Of a stretch of 64,000 nucleotides of DNA, positions 31,501-33,239 are shown piece by piece. This DNA comes from Gammaproteobacteria bacterium. GTDB taxonomy: Bacteria > Pseudomonadota > Gammaproteobacteria > JABHGC01. The notes under the pieces were generated by a model. It worked only from the letters and a program-made list of their open reading frames with translations, was not told where the DNA came from and made no database searches. A program made the translations under genes and the position numbers. Where the stretch lies: contig JALWTS010000034.1 in assembly GCA_027077805.1 (NCBI GenBank), positions 104,154 to 168,153 of the forward strand. Direction: 5' to 3'. Each line of letters begins with the position of its first letter. Within the stretch, counting starts at the first letter, position 1.

Positions 31501-33239
31501 TTGATGGTTTACAAGATTTGCGTTATTTATTATTGGGGGGCGAAGCCATTCAAATGCTTAGATTAAGCGACTGGATTGAGAGTCCTAAGTTTGCAACTCG
31601 CATTGTCAACACTTATGGTCCTACAGAGGCAACTGACATTGCCACTTTTTATGTGTTAACCCAACCCAAAGTGTGGCAAGAAGCAGGTTTGCCGATTGGA
31701 CAGACCATTCCTAATGTGGGTGTGGTGATTTGTGATACGTTTTTGAAACCTGTGCCGATTGGCGTGGTGGGTGAAATTGTAATCACAGGGATCGGTATTA
31801 GTGTCGGCTATTTAAATCAAGCGGAATTAACTGAACAAAAGTTTGTGGCTAATCCGTTTACTAAAACAAATGATATTGTTTACCGTAGTGGTGATAAAGG
31901 GCGTTATCGTTGGGATGGTTTGTTAGAACATTTAGGGCGTTTGGATAGTCAAGTTAAATTACGGGGGCAACGGGTTGAGTTAGGTGAGATTGAAGCAATG
32001 ATTCAATCATATTGTCATATTAAAGAAGTCGCTGTAACCGTGAAGCAAGAACAGTTGTTTGCCTATGTCGTAACGGATGTTGAGAATTTCGCACCCTCTG
32101 CGTGGCGACAGCAGTTAAAACAGGTATTGCCAGATTATATGGTGCCGTATGATTTTATTGCCTTAGCACAATTACCTTTAACCATTCATGGTAAATTAAA
32201 TTACAGTGCCTTGCCTGATCCTAAGGTTGAAGCGAAGAGTAGAAACGTATTTGTAGCACCACGCAATGCGATTGAACAACAATTACAGCAGTTATGGCAG
32301 CAAGTATTATCAAAATCACCGATTGGAATTCATGATGATTTTTTTGAGTTGGGAGGGCATTCACTTATCGCCATTCAACTATTAGCAAAAATGGAACAGC
32401 AATTTGAACGAAAATTGCCTGTGGCAGAATTTTTACAAACGCCAACGATTGCCAAGATGGCACAAGTTTTAGCCCAAGCCTCACGACTACCACAACAGCA
32501 ATTAGTGCCATTACAAGCAAAAGGAAATTTGCCTGCCTGTATTTGGATTCATGGGATAACGGGTTGGGTGAATCATTACACTGCATTGCCCCATTTATTG
32601 CCAAAACAGCAACATTATGCCATAGAATCACCTGCTTGCTATGGTCAAGAGCATCATTTACTTCACTGGGATGATTTATTGCTTTATTATGCGAATCTAA
32701 TTAGTGACCTATTGCCACAAGGGCCTTATATTTTAGGCGGACATTCCATGGGGGGATTGATTGCCTTTGAATTGGCAAAATATTTGCAACAACAAGGTCA
32801 GACCATTGATAAGCTGGTATTATTCGATAGCCCCTCACCTGACTATGTGAGGCAGCACCAAAATCAAATGGTGGCGGTCGATGATTTGTATCAAGCCATT
32901 ACTGAGATTGTGGGTTATAAGGTAACAAGAGCAAGCTCAGCGACTAATATGGCACATATTACGGAAGATTTAGTCGCACAATTAGCGGCACAAGATTGGT
33001 TCAATGTTCAGCCCATTGTCAACATTTACGGTTATCATTTGGAATTATTAAATCGTTATGATAATGTCACCATGTATTATGGGAATACACAATTAATGCA
33101 AGCAAAACAGGGCGAAATCGTTCATACTTACGGTTGGCAAACCGTGATTTCAGAGACCATTAAAATTATTCCAGTGGAAGGCGATCATCATTCCATGTTG
33201 CAAGTGGAATATTTGCGTCAGTTAGGAGAAATATCATGA
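1..33239 (+). CDS. Giant non-ribosomal peptide synthetase, 5' end outside window
   Basis: The reading frame is open from the first bases of the window to the stop at 33237-33239, about 11,080 residues, and the true start lies upstream. Residue numbers here count from the GTG at 9. Visible order: PCP-E; C-A-PCP; C-C'-A-PCP; six C-A-PCP modules; C-C'-A-PCP-TE. Every A domain has YTSGSTG and every later carrier has LGGHS; the first carrier has LGGDS, the type found before epimerases. The C-terminal thioesterase has GHSMGG (Ser10913) and a late GDHHS (His11060). It is a cytoplasmic assembly line that builds a peptide on phosphopantetheine arms. Pocket residues read by eye predict Ser-Thr-Gln-Val-Pro-Thr-Lys-Val-X after at least one D-residue. 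The stop overlaps the next start (ATGA), tying it to the downstream export genes. No dedicated peptide ABC exporter is visible. The family call is certain; the product is unknown. Confidence 0.97.
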   Translation, partial: LGVAKVSITDNFFSLGGDSIISIEVIAKARAHGVMIEPKQLFQYQTIVDLAKVVKRNVTEELEGQETGELSLSPIQQWFFQQNFAKLSHWNQSVVFASETALNTANLALAVKALYQHHAVLRSRFTQTSSKPVIWQAEILAEVNTTTFTKVAAYDWSESQIQAYINQQQASLELSRAGLFQVIYLQTLPQQSDYLVMFAHHLIIDGVSWRILLQDLAMFYQQLQQQQALSYPNKTTAWKTWLNHAQGYFASNADKDKAYFLAQAELPLTALPQDHYLPNLERDFAKVAWQYSVEQTQIMLLELSQHYAIRFPEFLITALVLTLRDWSEQTGICFALEGHGRDTQGLGALEALDLSQTVGWFTNVYPVYVDLGAEQDFGIILQRVKQACRTVPNHGMAYGYLSLDSQAQVSFNYLGQWRANTAELANLSTVNLKPIERALENHRPYLFDIIAQIEQDCLQITWHYSSACHEQDTMAYLSKQYQFYLQQLLEYCLQTESYGYSLDDFKLCQWQDDKLAQVVKQHKIDNIYPLSYTQKGMVFESNENQETHAYLQQVFCQLSGNLDFNLWQHCWQQVIQHYDILRIAVESDHQIVYANVEPEWIVLDWQHLTQAQQQQHWQQLLPQDRQQGFVWHKPPLMRFYWIYYSKNQVQFLWTHHHILVDGWSLPLIWQAIFRLYEYRLVGEYYHLPAVRPYSDYIQWLYQQAQAKAKSYWQSHLSGFDQKNRLLIESSQAKNLRVETLSLSFTEAQQQYYQHFCQQQQLTLNTLLQTAWALLLARYSGDSDIVFGVTVSGRPSELEQVENMVGLFINTLPFRIQLNLDESGFVLLQRLQTVFQDWRQYDHSALTQVQTWCDTPAQSLFSTLFVVENYPVDKNLASQSGQLQVSAMQALEITAYPLTMVIALQPQLMIQCRYDSGYYQQEAMTALLSHYQQLLTGLCQQPNSIALKLSLLTEVEQQQQQLWHQTQRVYPNQDQSLIYWFEQQVEQRPYQMAVEYQQQSLTYQQLNYKANQLAHHLHSLNISPGSMIGVCMYRCLDLVIALYGIIKAGCAYLPLDPDLPKQRLNYMVEHAQLEVVIYHHASVYCVPDTKTNWCCNIEKEWPDVESNINQNLGLNLLGEDPAYVIYTSGSTGQPKGVVIPHRGIVNRLLWMQQHYQLQPQDAVLQKTPYSFDVSVWEFFWPLMVGARLVLAEPDGHKDPAYLCRLIQQQKISHLHFVPSMLAVFLDYQEASDCHSIKQVFCSGEALAIEHKERFFQCLPNAELHNLYGPTEASVDVSYWDCSQAIPKHSHSIPIGYPIANTQLLILDPWLNPVPVGLSGELYIGGINLAIAYLNQAQLTSERFIYYQKQRWYKTGDKARYLSDGAIEYLGRLDFQVKLRGQRIELGEIEQVLVKQSGILEAVVIVDNEHLVAYVQPESGRKPDLEVLKQQLVAILPLYMVPSSFMVIRDWPRLPSGKINRKNLPKADQAVINTLTWSAPQTAEQQLLAGIIAKVLNITKVSLDANFFQLGGHSLTAMQVLTKVRQQFAVEIRMSEFFVAPTVLDLAELLKTKQSDKLPDIEIVNRNANLALSFAQQRLWFFSQWEASRSAYNMPAIVKISGKLNVSALRKSLNLIVQRHEILRTRFINRSGEPMIKIEPEMTIDCPIENWQNFTTTEQDRQLQQWATQQAQQPFDLEQSVFRVQLIQLSAQQWLFAYSFHHLVADGWSVGLFIQELAQAYLSFCQQQPLVLPELPIQYLDYAMWQRQWFQGKHYQQGWDYWQQQLHAVPTLVLPTDFERPSQQSFKGRHFYFEIEAELTQKLYQLSYQTETTLFMVLLTGFAILLSRYAKQNDFCIGTVTAGRQRAEVENLIGCFVNALLLRLDLSGNPNVVEILQRVKTTTFAAYAHQDFPSELMMALATERELSYAPLAQVGFALQNTPMPSIELPELRIEAVAFETGIAKYDLTFNLTEQAKGLQGVVEYNTDLFKLERIQHLVAQYIWVLGVIAEHADCYISNFPWLSQQQLFQELGLTVEAYERVEPLSVVQRDLYLDTVLNPESIYNSMGNVLELHQTIDLELWQQALQQLLQQQPVLRSRIIACHARYAEMAYQCVQTATQASFEYWQYPEETYSDDDIVAHIKAWIYRPFDLANDALVQYGLIQRRKDKYILLGRGHHSVLDGTAGTVVFQQILANYHALQQQSQAETVPAIFYQYVQENRQTFDHLATLQYWQQQAALLQALDFQPLPIKQPQKIHKKLALPENDWQLIKRYCRQQGMTPALYFKGLYALLLDIYCRPSQDFFIFDVLSTRRGQHRYTIGCYYQQLPIIFKLASLESANGFAEYWQQLKRYKRELGQFQHISVLEQNRILPQHRLAFFYNYYSFPAELEVFGRKEKISQYIPLFFDNQVQLIINAGFATPELSLYYHNQYFTDLNFLDRLLLFSKQLMQGAESLGQLTSLLSNETKFWYDTQPVDYPVTQCLHQQFALQALNYPDKIAVRFEQDQITYAQLQQQSLQLAGYLQQQGVQSGQLVALSIYRKIDLIVGLLGILQAGAAYLPLDPAYPLERVQTIVEDAKVVAIVTLANLSTVFAELTLPIICLDSDQAKIQTAAKPNVQSQIHDLAYVIYTSGSTGKPKGVPITHAQVQRLFLATKAWFHFNAEDCWCLFHSYAFDFSVWEIWGALLHGGCLVIVPYLTARSPEDFYQLLFAENITVLNQTPSAFYALLASLEQRDITRLTRLRWIIFGGEALDLTRLKKWYQRYPQASTQLVNMYGITETTVHVSYRLINPTELDQTSGSVIGQIIPDLKLMLLDRHYRPVPIGVIGEIAITGAGVCQGYLNHPELTQQQFILHQGQRYYCSRDLARYRDDGELEYLGRLDEQVKVRGFRIELGEIEAVIGQYADVSEYAVIVQQGLIIAYVVAKNDKFELRQLRAFLQQSLPDYMLPSRWRQLDRFPLTQNGKLNKVALPIPEEISDQPYVAPETDFEKDLAQIWQSLLKVERVGKKDHFFNLGGHSLLATQLISRIRDYFHIELPLKTLFLKPVLEQFAQTIEQQSQQSENYFAIVDKSQPLLLSFSQERLWFLQQFTPNSVSYNIPLFANIAGKLNYVALEFALDQIIQRHDSLRTRFIPVDEGVRQVIIPVEESSFKLKIVSLDDNQTVEQWVKAELDQAFLLSASVFRVKLLKLAPNQHLFAINMHHIISDARSLSILLTELHYYYQHYHQNNSVQIALPRLKVQYADYAIWQRQWDFQQSLHYWQQQLQDLTVLQLPTDYPRPKVQSEQGQHCSTLIPAQLRQALVHFASQQQLTLFMLTLAGFAGLLAHYSRQQDIAIGTPISGRNRSELEPLIGFFVNTLVLRLQPNQHDSVLTWLQRVKQTALDAYAHQDLPFDKLVEVLQPERQTSHSPLFQVMFSWQDVSDFDWQFPDLVIEPREVETAVAKFDLSCTLVDLGEHIQINMEYASDLFELSTIQRMGQHFILLLEQMLAQPQQNIWQYCLMTKAEQQQWQQWNQTDVAYDFEQSLGQRFYQVVSQYPDAIAVEFASEQLSYQQLDQQSNQLAHYLSSLGLQPQQVVAVALPRCLELAVVVIAILKLNAIYLPLDYQVPIERLQRLVQQAQAKVLLTEHSDDEFHAISIHPKDKTWLTYPYHPLAITPLLQDICYLIYTSGSTGEPKAVMIPQQAILNHMLWFNQRFALNHHDRVLHKTPIGFDASIWELLSPLLVGGCLVIAPPNAHQDPDILINILQQYGITVLQVVPTLLQMLQLREGFAQLKCLRYLFCGGEALTAHLVQQVYQQLPLLQLVNLYGPTEVTIDSSYYICPNPPPKVIPIGQPIANMKAHIWDERQQALPLGVIGELYFSGMGLALGYYQRADLSQANFIHKENQIYYRTGDFARYIGEGQLQYLGRRDQQIKWRGYRIELEEISNVLLQADAVEQAVVLLRQPQLIAFVVFTKKQTDTDTVDKQIDRLQSCLAKQLPDYMLPSAWKVLEQMPMFANGKIDYKTLRQCPLESVVDEGAVLTDQWQQLVANVWQRLLKVPVTNAHAHFFDLGGHSLTAVQAINQLQQQLQLSLPVRLLFEYPRLDQLAQQLAELSQQQAFLPILKADYSQPLPLGLAQERLWLIEKIKPTTAYLMPALLEIAGKLNPNKIKQSLEQLSQVHQILRTYFVEQQQQVWQKIDDKPNFAWHYLDYSAQSEPQQSVQQLLSQELQQAFDLSQPPLWKVWLIQRNAEQTQWQLFLIFHHSIMDGWSIPLLLNQWQQLYQGIELPTPALQYADYAVWQRQTYAQILEQDLPYWQQQLQDLTPTQLFTDYSRSTEISYQGDAITVQWSFQLYQNLKQLAKRMDTTVYTVVLTSFYTLLYRYLNQRDLVIGTPVSGRSHPQIEDLLGFFVNMLVLRVQWQQDLSFLDLLVKVKQMLLSAYEHQAIAFETLVDQLLDHRDLSQHPLFQIVLSWQTSTQPFSWPDLTIRHIPIPTNTAKFDMLVAIVEQPTQGLNLSIEYRKDLYRLETIQNFIEHWQYLLKQIIAQPQQWLSDYPMVFPAEQQLLSDWSGVNVNRDYPQKTVAALFSEQVQQRPNATAIIWEQTPLSYQQLDQASNALAHYLQSIGIGLETPVAIYLPRSDALIIAILAVVKAGAYYIPLDISYPSERLRWMLQDSDSQLLISQSHYYQQFALENTQLTLLWEDWQGIHTQYPNTKVDSHSQLHHLIYMMYTSGSTGLPKGVAIEQKGVVRLVKQSHYVNLDPKQKILQYAPVAFDAATFEIWGALLNGACLVIAPAGQLGLNQLAQFIQQSHITTLWLTAPLFHLMIDQAITAFANVEQVLAGGDVLSATHIQRLQQHYPDCQIINGYGPTENTTFTCCYRLPKHWQGNDVPIGYPIRHTKVVVLDDNLQFVPIGVVGDLYIGGDGLARGYWKRPKLNADAFIEYQGQRFYRSGDKVRYLPGGCLQFLGRADQQVKIRGFRIELGEIEQKLQQYPDIQQAVVVVQTLAQQKQLVAYFTSQAKVVLDALRSFLQQQLPSYMLPSFYIALEQLPFTANGKIDTKALPLPESVGTDSHLQVPRTELEQQLLQLWQQLLGIHPLGMDANFFELGGHSLLAVQLLSRIRQQWSVDIRLEWFFSHPQIMPLASLLQQQLAQQSPQSASELTLTKVNLKHYPLSFSQSRLWFLHQFETQAATYNMPAAVKLEGKLDIDALQLALLQLYQRQHSLRTCFCLQEPSQQPVQIVQAVPKVVLTRHRFKNQTQALDWIQEQALQAFDLSRSPLFYTSLLDLDQDGENTKILFLNMHHIISDGWSMGILVRELSSLYLSICQQKVSNLAELELQYTDYAYWQGQWFQQGRLQAELDYWLQRLHDLPMLRLPTDYPRPNEQTYYGQSFTMALTAELTQKLRQFAKQQQMTLFNLLLAGFYIVLSRYSGQQDLMVGTPVAGRQSPKIENIIGFFVNTLVLRWQLDETQRLQDYLRQLKQQLWQDFSYQALPFEKLVELIAPERDLSHSPLFQILFALQNQPMASIELPELRFSPLHLPSQTAKFDLFMEWGESTDQLIGRIEYNRDLFQSDTIRQLFHHYQQLLEAITQQALSKPLLDLSLLHPEEWRQLVYHWNQRYSLPEHPLPTSVLALVLAQAKATPKRVAICYQQQQLSYAELISQAQLLSQQLQAQGLTAKQIVAVLLPRGLALIVAILAILLSDCAYLPLDMSYPLPRLQWMLSHAKACLLMTKTVPADLTVDIPIWQLEQEPADNNLGLSIPATASHPWQNLAYIIYTSGSTGLPKAVAMPHTALVNLLIWQTQEQAQALTTLQFAPISFDVSFQEIFTTLSVGGRLVMMDESQRQEPEQLLSLLQQAEIQRLFLPYVGLQQLASTALQLSVYPKTLLQVITAGEQLVITPEILAFFKALPQARLHNQYGPSETHVVTAYPLPAEPELWQGLPSIGWPIAQVQIYILDDYQRPVPIGVEGQLYVGGQLAKGYLYQEDLTAERFVMNPFMERDRMYATGDRAKYLSNGEIVFLGRRDKQVKIRGYRIELGEIEAVLNQLPEIEQVVVDVKQQQLFAAIILNNNAVQCQSQQWQQYLAKQLPEYMIPNQWLILDTLPLTPSGKIDRLALVKFAQTHQTPIDQRQLPRDPVEASLLGLWQQLLQRQDFGVHDNFFQLGGHSLLATQLMAKIRQQSNIELPLKTLFAYPTIAELAPHFSELGQGKRPPLVKAEPQQWLPASYPQERLWFLAQLAPNTTAYHLPAALELKGKLDIDLLIDAIKALIQRQQSLASHFVVDNTMATSVGLAFFASEDWQLKQYPSQSKEQAWQQLLMDMTQTFDLSHDWLFRASLYPITTESETDQPHNQHHWFLLFNLHHIIADGWSIGIFIQELVELYQALSQQRSPKLLALPIQYSDYSIWQRQWLQGEVLEQQLAYWQQQLQDAPILDLMTDYPRPAVQTYQGDAVYFTLDSALSQRLNEFAQVQGVSLFMLLLAGFYALLYRYTRQTDIVVGSPIAGREHIEVENLIGFFVNTQALRVQFEPEQTFIHLLDQVKHVALGAYAHQDMPLEQLLEVLDQARDLSRPPLFQVAFGLQNMPMPSVSLNDLEVTTLSLPVTGAKFDWTVSLTEGNGQINAMVEYNCDLYQASTLKTMGRYFSHLLQGVVENPEQAIYALPLLSNELQQQLLFNWQQRQSYPIKHHLIRQFDAIAQRYADKIAICFQQKTLSYQQLQQQSEQFAAYLLQQGDCCNKVIGLCLERREQVIIAILAILRVGATYLPLDPIYPRERIQFILSDADACIVITQTDLMALVAIDDSVMIDIDSPEFATAIVAMDTSVLSNIAIQAQQFAYIIYTSGSTGKPKGVAIRHDQVLRLFASTQEWFNFSEQDVWSLFHSYAFDFSVWEIWGALLYGGRLVIVPNELALSAQATYDLLQQQQVTVLNQTPSAFYALSQWALTQTQALSSLRYIIFGGEALDFSALTDWLTAYGDKQPELINMYGITETTVHVSYRPIKQQDIINHQGSIIGQPLPDLALYLLDDYLQPVPTGVAGEICIAGAGVANGYLNRQQLSKQRFVQHPVTQDKLYRSGDLARYLVNGELQYLGRVDQQVKIRGFRIEIGEIEAVIQQYKNVNRCVVLVKQATLFAYITIAKPVDLVLLKAYLQQQLPAYMVPTAITILETFPLTANGKLDKKSLPLPELQSQTGHLPETPTEQQLAQYWQQILGIATVRKQDNFFDLGGHSLLATQLFTQIRQYWQIELPLRSLFEYPQLDALAKQIDNMSQSSSTGMVQIPVQAPEQPLVLSFAQQRLLFFQTLMPNSIQYHMPFAFQIQGNLDLQRFQQAWQDWIQRQQSLQMIFVNDEQGQAHVKLQVHQAVWQWLDLSHIEDEQQQTQVWQAYLQSVLEAPFQLEQQPCYRIGMIQLSDKTWLWWLVLHHLIADGWSIAILMRELQALYQGQTLSPLAIQYSDYSAWQRQWLQGAVQQQQLHYWQQHLHQVPVLDLPTDYPRPTLLSEQGEIWSLPLDLDTRQHLEHFAKQQGVTLFILLLACFKLLLMQYSQQTDICVGTAVAGRQQAELESIVGLFVNTLALRTQADLSLSFLEYLQLVKETVLDAYQHQMLPFEQVVEAVANTREMNRMPLFQVFFGFHPTDQQLMHWSDIELTPVAWLSHTAKFDLSVDIMDLGAAQGLLINIEYHKDLFLEISISRFAKHYRYLLENIIQQPQQLLSQYFGLTAEQQLTLLVEWNDNLTSWQPQSMTQWWQQTANIYSHLPAVIAFEQQYGYKELWQQSNQFAHYLLQQDQLNTWVAICLPRSWEMIVSILGIMQAGAGYLPLDPDYPAQRLQSMLDDSQTQILITSKAFVDLFAKFNGRIFYIEDWYQLADYSSKPPKIVVQISDRAYLIYTSGSTGKPKGVVITHQSLFNYVNAVNQHYHITPNDRVLQFASISFDASVEEIFPCLLSGACLVLRDNQMLASARQFFEFCQRWQVTVTSLPTAFWHQLTAQLTLDTTIAIPSCLRLVVIGGEMAQYSQWQHWQQRVGPSIQLINSYGPTEATVVTLLADITAFDSDLEKFKTLPIGRPIANTQALVLNSDLNLLPIGVVGELYLGSDSLAQGYWQRPEQTKSAFIANPFETSLVPWQRLYKTGDRVRFRYDGQLEYLGRVDQQIKWRGYRIEISEIEQALLQYPAVEQVVVHLNASEQLLAYIHSQTAIDLEQLRQFVKQILPEFMCPSGFVVLDKFPMTASGKIDYQALPKWQAPVSHKSIIMPRDSIEQGLWDIWQQVLGQDNFGIKDDFFSLGGHSLLAMQVMARIEQKFGRTLELKHLFLQPYIADLAIILQQQQQLLTTVKIEMTCHDEHQHQVLSYAQQRLWFLHYYQTDDKVYHIPFAINITGALDIPRLKQAWLAVVKRQAVLRTAFFNHQGQAKQRVLPATIMPTERWQLISKDDQISDQMILERLYQRFKLEEGFLFRIIIVVQAKHQWQLLFNLHHLIADGWSLGILLNDWMSYYQQVELASLSFQYGDYALWQQQWLQTPALDQQLDYWQTQLQGIEVLELPYDYSEQHQSQQGELYQFMVDADLSQALESYANQQQLSLFTLLLAIFALLLHRYCQQSDLTIGTPVSGRQQLALESIVGLFVNTVVIRSQMTFDTKFSDFLAQIKHTVLDALSYQALPFEKLVEVLQPERDLTRTPLFQVLFVLQNTPMPKVALPEIEMQAVGLHTNTAKFDLMLSMETSPQGLLGVFEYRCSRFTVETIKQLAQAWQQLAQAVIKQRSQSLALSAFSLVDSKQQQLLSLLSDYHHTKSTYPRFSLVDLFQQQVDAYPDNLAVLTAEQSYSYQQFNQLSNQLAHYLQQQGLTLGTLVIVCLPRSVLSLMVILAILKAGGAYLPIDTAYPPQRLQFLLQDANTPWLISSTTVAIRFPELSHCFLWESIKTEVEQQATDNLTLAIDPEQLAYVIYTSGSTGLPKGVMVAQKSVVRLVKNTNYIDITPEDRFLHFAPLAFDASTLEIWGALLNGASIYMMPAKLPSLKQLGAVIREQQISILWLTAPLFHQMVEQQVDDLKGLRYLLAGGDVLALHWVRKAIQALAQSQCQLLNGYGPTENTTFTCTYALDQLLDDATTVPIGRPIRYTQVYILDPWQQFVPIGVAGELYIGGDGLALGYWQRPELTAEKFVDSKLLGQRLYRTGDKVRWNQQRQIEFLGRFDQQLKIRGYRIEAGEIETQLLAMDAVQSAVVVAKANPQGDKRLVAYLISSKTYTLADIQQQLSQTLPDYMLPVAVVYLEELPLTPNGKIDRKALPEPKPSGIEVGQTQAQTAVERILAEFWQELLGIATCGREQHFFSLGGHSLLATQLVARIEKQWSIQCPLRWIFEYPVLSELAKKLESVLEKSSAQLPPIQAMTKTTEPLPLSFTQERLWFFEQLVPNQAVYHIPIGIKLSGQLNVNRLKQSFEYLVNRHQVLRTKIISEQGQAYQQILPQVELPWEYQRVNRDSDGNAELEQTELTATISQPFDFNQELLWRVKLWQLNDHTYLLIMVLHHLIADGWSIGILLQEISHAYHAYQQQQVPTLPELALQYSDYSVWQRRYLQGSVLESSLEYWQQKLAKVPILQLPTDYPRPEVSRFHGAQYAFQFPLDLTQALIRLAKQQQSTLFMVLLSAWALLLSRYAKQTDFCIGTPVAGRFQPELENLIGLFVNALVIRVDFANHPNFTQLLQQVKTTVLDAFSHQQVPAEKVIEAVAPERHLNHAPLSQVGFVLQNLPTRGMVWQDLDIEWLTLDTDTAKYDMILSMMETDLGLAGTMEYNTDIFSETRIKQWCQHYQNLLSAIVRAPEQSVLHYQFVSRADIWQALAWDASEYVKLFELSSTQRDLFLNSLLYPDTIYNSLGNTIEIKQAMDKSLWQATLALLYESYDLSRATFGRCNLVETSCWQGVKTSVPMGLQWLDWQDIADDSEQIKQRVQALIYRPYQVDANPPLLFQQTVSQLAPDHYLVINAVHHMIADGVTGLLIWMKFSEVYQALLNQQTPEIVSSRYQDYVAWDQQHFDQRDTLQYWQQQATKIQALPVLSAHVAHSQFMSVSKTINSEHWQAIRQFCRHYRITPAIYFRGLVGLLLQTLLQPEQDFYFYEIASSREYKYRHDLGCFYHQIPVIMPLTLFNANLSDYINHCKQYIRQLGKHQYLSVSQQRQILPQGQLGFYYNCYDFITGVDFLGQSMEITWYPPKVPQGQVYFVVEIGDQPQLHYYYHSQDWQDGYCLERLFAFSEQWVQDYQQSLHLLEHLLIWEQQKLHATQAKAPTTLLTWDWFYQQFYQYSQKQPEVIAVVSAGQQLSYRQLEQQSNALAWALYEQGLGQADIIAICLPKTVNWLVAILAVLKVGACYLPLDASYPEKRIQTIVNDANAKLVLTCAELQSVFADLPMAYDLLHDDLSSCAEAPPVVARPNDPQYVIYTSGSTGQPKGSMILQQGFYHLVQWYQQQFAFNSQDKWLIISAMGFDLTQKNLFVALFVGGSIVFYPETWYDPVKIQQQIQQQGISVLNCAPSAFYPILDHASDFDGLQDLRYLLLGGEAIQMLRLSDWIESPKFATRIVNTYGPTEATDIATFYVLTQPKVWQEAGLPIGQTIPNVGVVICDTFLKPVPIGVVGEIVITGIGISVGYLNQAELTEQKFVANPFTKTNDIVYRSGDKGRYRWDGLLEHLGRLDSQVKLRGQRVELGEIEAMIQSYCHIKEVAVTVKQEQLFAYVVTDVENFAPSAWRQQLKQVLPDYMVPYDFIALAQLPLTIHGKLNYSALPDPKVEAKSRNVFVAPRNAIEQQLQQLWQQVLSKSPIGIHDDFFELGGHSLIAIQLLAKMEQQFERKLPVAEFLQTPTIAKMAQVLAQASRLPQQQLVPLQAKGNLPACIWIHGITGWVNHYTALPHLLPKQQHYAIESPACYGQEHHLLHWDDLLLYYANLISDLLPQGPYILGGHSMGGLIAFELAKYLQQQGQTIDKLVLFDSPSPDYVRQHQNQMVAVDDLYQAITEIVGYKVTRASSATNMAHITEDLVAQLAAQDWFNVQPIVNIYGYHLELLNRYDNVTMYYGNTQLMQAKQGEIVHTYGWQTVISETIKIIPVEGDHHSMLQVEYLRQLGEIS
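1579..4660 (+). other. NRPS module 1: C-A-PCP, predicted serine
   Basis: The condensation domain carries HHILVDG (His654-His655) and follows an epimerase, so it should be of the DCL type that accepts a D-donor. The A domain has YTSGSTG from Tyr1123. Pocket residues read by eye are D-V-W-H-F-S-L-V-D, close to the serine code DVWHLSLID. The carrier serine is Ser1510. Confidence 0.85.
4690..9110 (+). other. NRPS module 2: C-C'-A-PCP, predicted threonine, tandem condensation domains
   Basis: The first C domain (HHLVADG, His1697) is of the ordinary LCL look. A second C-superfamily domain follows at about 6060-7350 (residues 2018-2448) with intact HHSVLDG (His2152-His2153), and no A or carrier domain lies between them. 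The A domain (YTSGSTG from Tyr2604) has pocket residues D-F-W-N-I-G-M-V-H, the textbook threonine code. Carrier serine is Ser2993. Confidence 0.87.
9140..12230 (+). other. NRPS module 3: C-A-PCP, predicted glutamine, altered C motif
   Basis: The condensation motif reads HHIISDAR (His3176-His3177, Ala3182) instead of HHxxxDGW, so the conserved glycine is replaced. The A domain (YTSGSTG from Tyr3642) has pocket residues D-A-W-Q-F-G-L-I-D, a known glutamine code. Carrier serine is Ser4031. Confidence 0.85.
12240..15340 (+). other. NRPS module 4: C-A-PCP, predicted valine
   Basis: Condensation motif HHSIMDG (His4219). A domain with YTSGSTG from Tyr4688 and pocket residues D-A-F-W-L-G-G-T-F, one step from the valine code DAFWIGGTF. 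Carrier serine is Ser5071. Confidence 0.85.
15370..18520 (+). other. NRPS module 5: C-A-PCP, predicted proline-like
   Basis: Condensation motif HHIISDG (His5263). A domain with YTSGSTG from Tyr5739 and the FDVSFQEIF core typical of proline activation. Pocket residues read D-V-Q-F-I-A-Q-V-V against the proline code DVQLIAHVV, so two positions differ. Carrier serine is Ser6130. Confidence 0.78.
18540..21690 (+). other. NRPS module 6: C-A-PCP, predicted threonine
   Basis: Condensation motif HHIIADG (His6325). A domain with YTSGSTG from Tyr6802 and pocket residues D-F-W-N-I-G-M-V-H, identical to the threonine code and to module 2. Unlike module 2, this threonine module has no tandem condensation-type domain. 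Carrier serine is Ser7190. Confidence 0.87.
21720..24870 (+). other. NRPS module 7: C-A-PCP, predicted lysine-like
   Basis: Condensation motif HHLIADG (His7382). A domain with YTSGSTG from Tyr7850 and core FDASVEEIF. Pocket residues read D-A-E-S-V-G-S-V-V, near the lysine code DAESIGSVC, so a basic residue is the best guess. Carrier serine is Ser8249. Confidence 0.72.
24900..28010 (+). other. NRPS module 8: C-A-PCP, predicted valine
   Basis: Condensation motif HHLIADG (His8436). A domain with YTSGSTG from Tyr8906 and pocket residues D-A-L-W-L-G-G-T-F, a valine-type code. Carrier serine is Ser9295. Confidence 0.82.
28030..33239 (+). other. NRPS module 9 and release: C-C'-A-PCP-TE, substrate unclear
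   Basis: A normal C domain (HHLIADG, His9486) is followed directly by a second C-type domain at about 29420-30690 with HHMIADG (His9943). The A domain (YTSGSTG from Tyr10394) has core FDLTQKNLF and pocket residues D-L-K-N-L-G-T-D-I, for which I know no secure match. Carrier serine is Ser10785. The thioesterase from about 32510 has GHSMGG (Ser10913) and His11060, and should release the peptide by hydrolysis or cyclisation. Confidence 0.8.
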
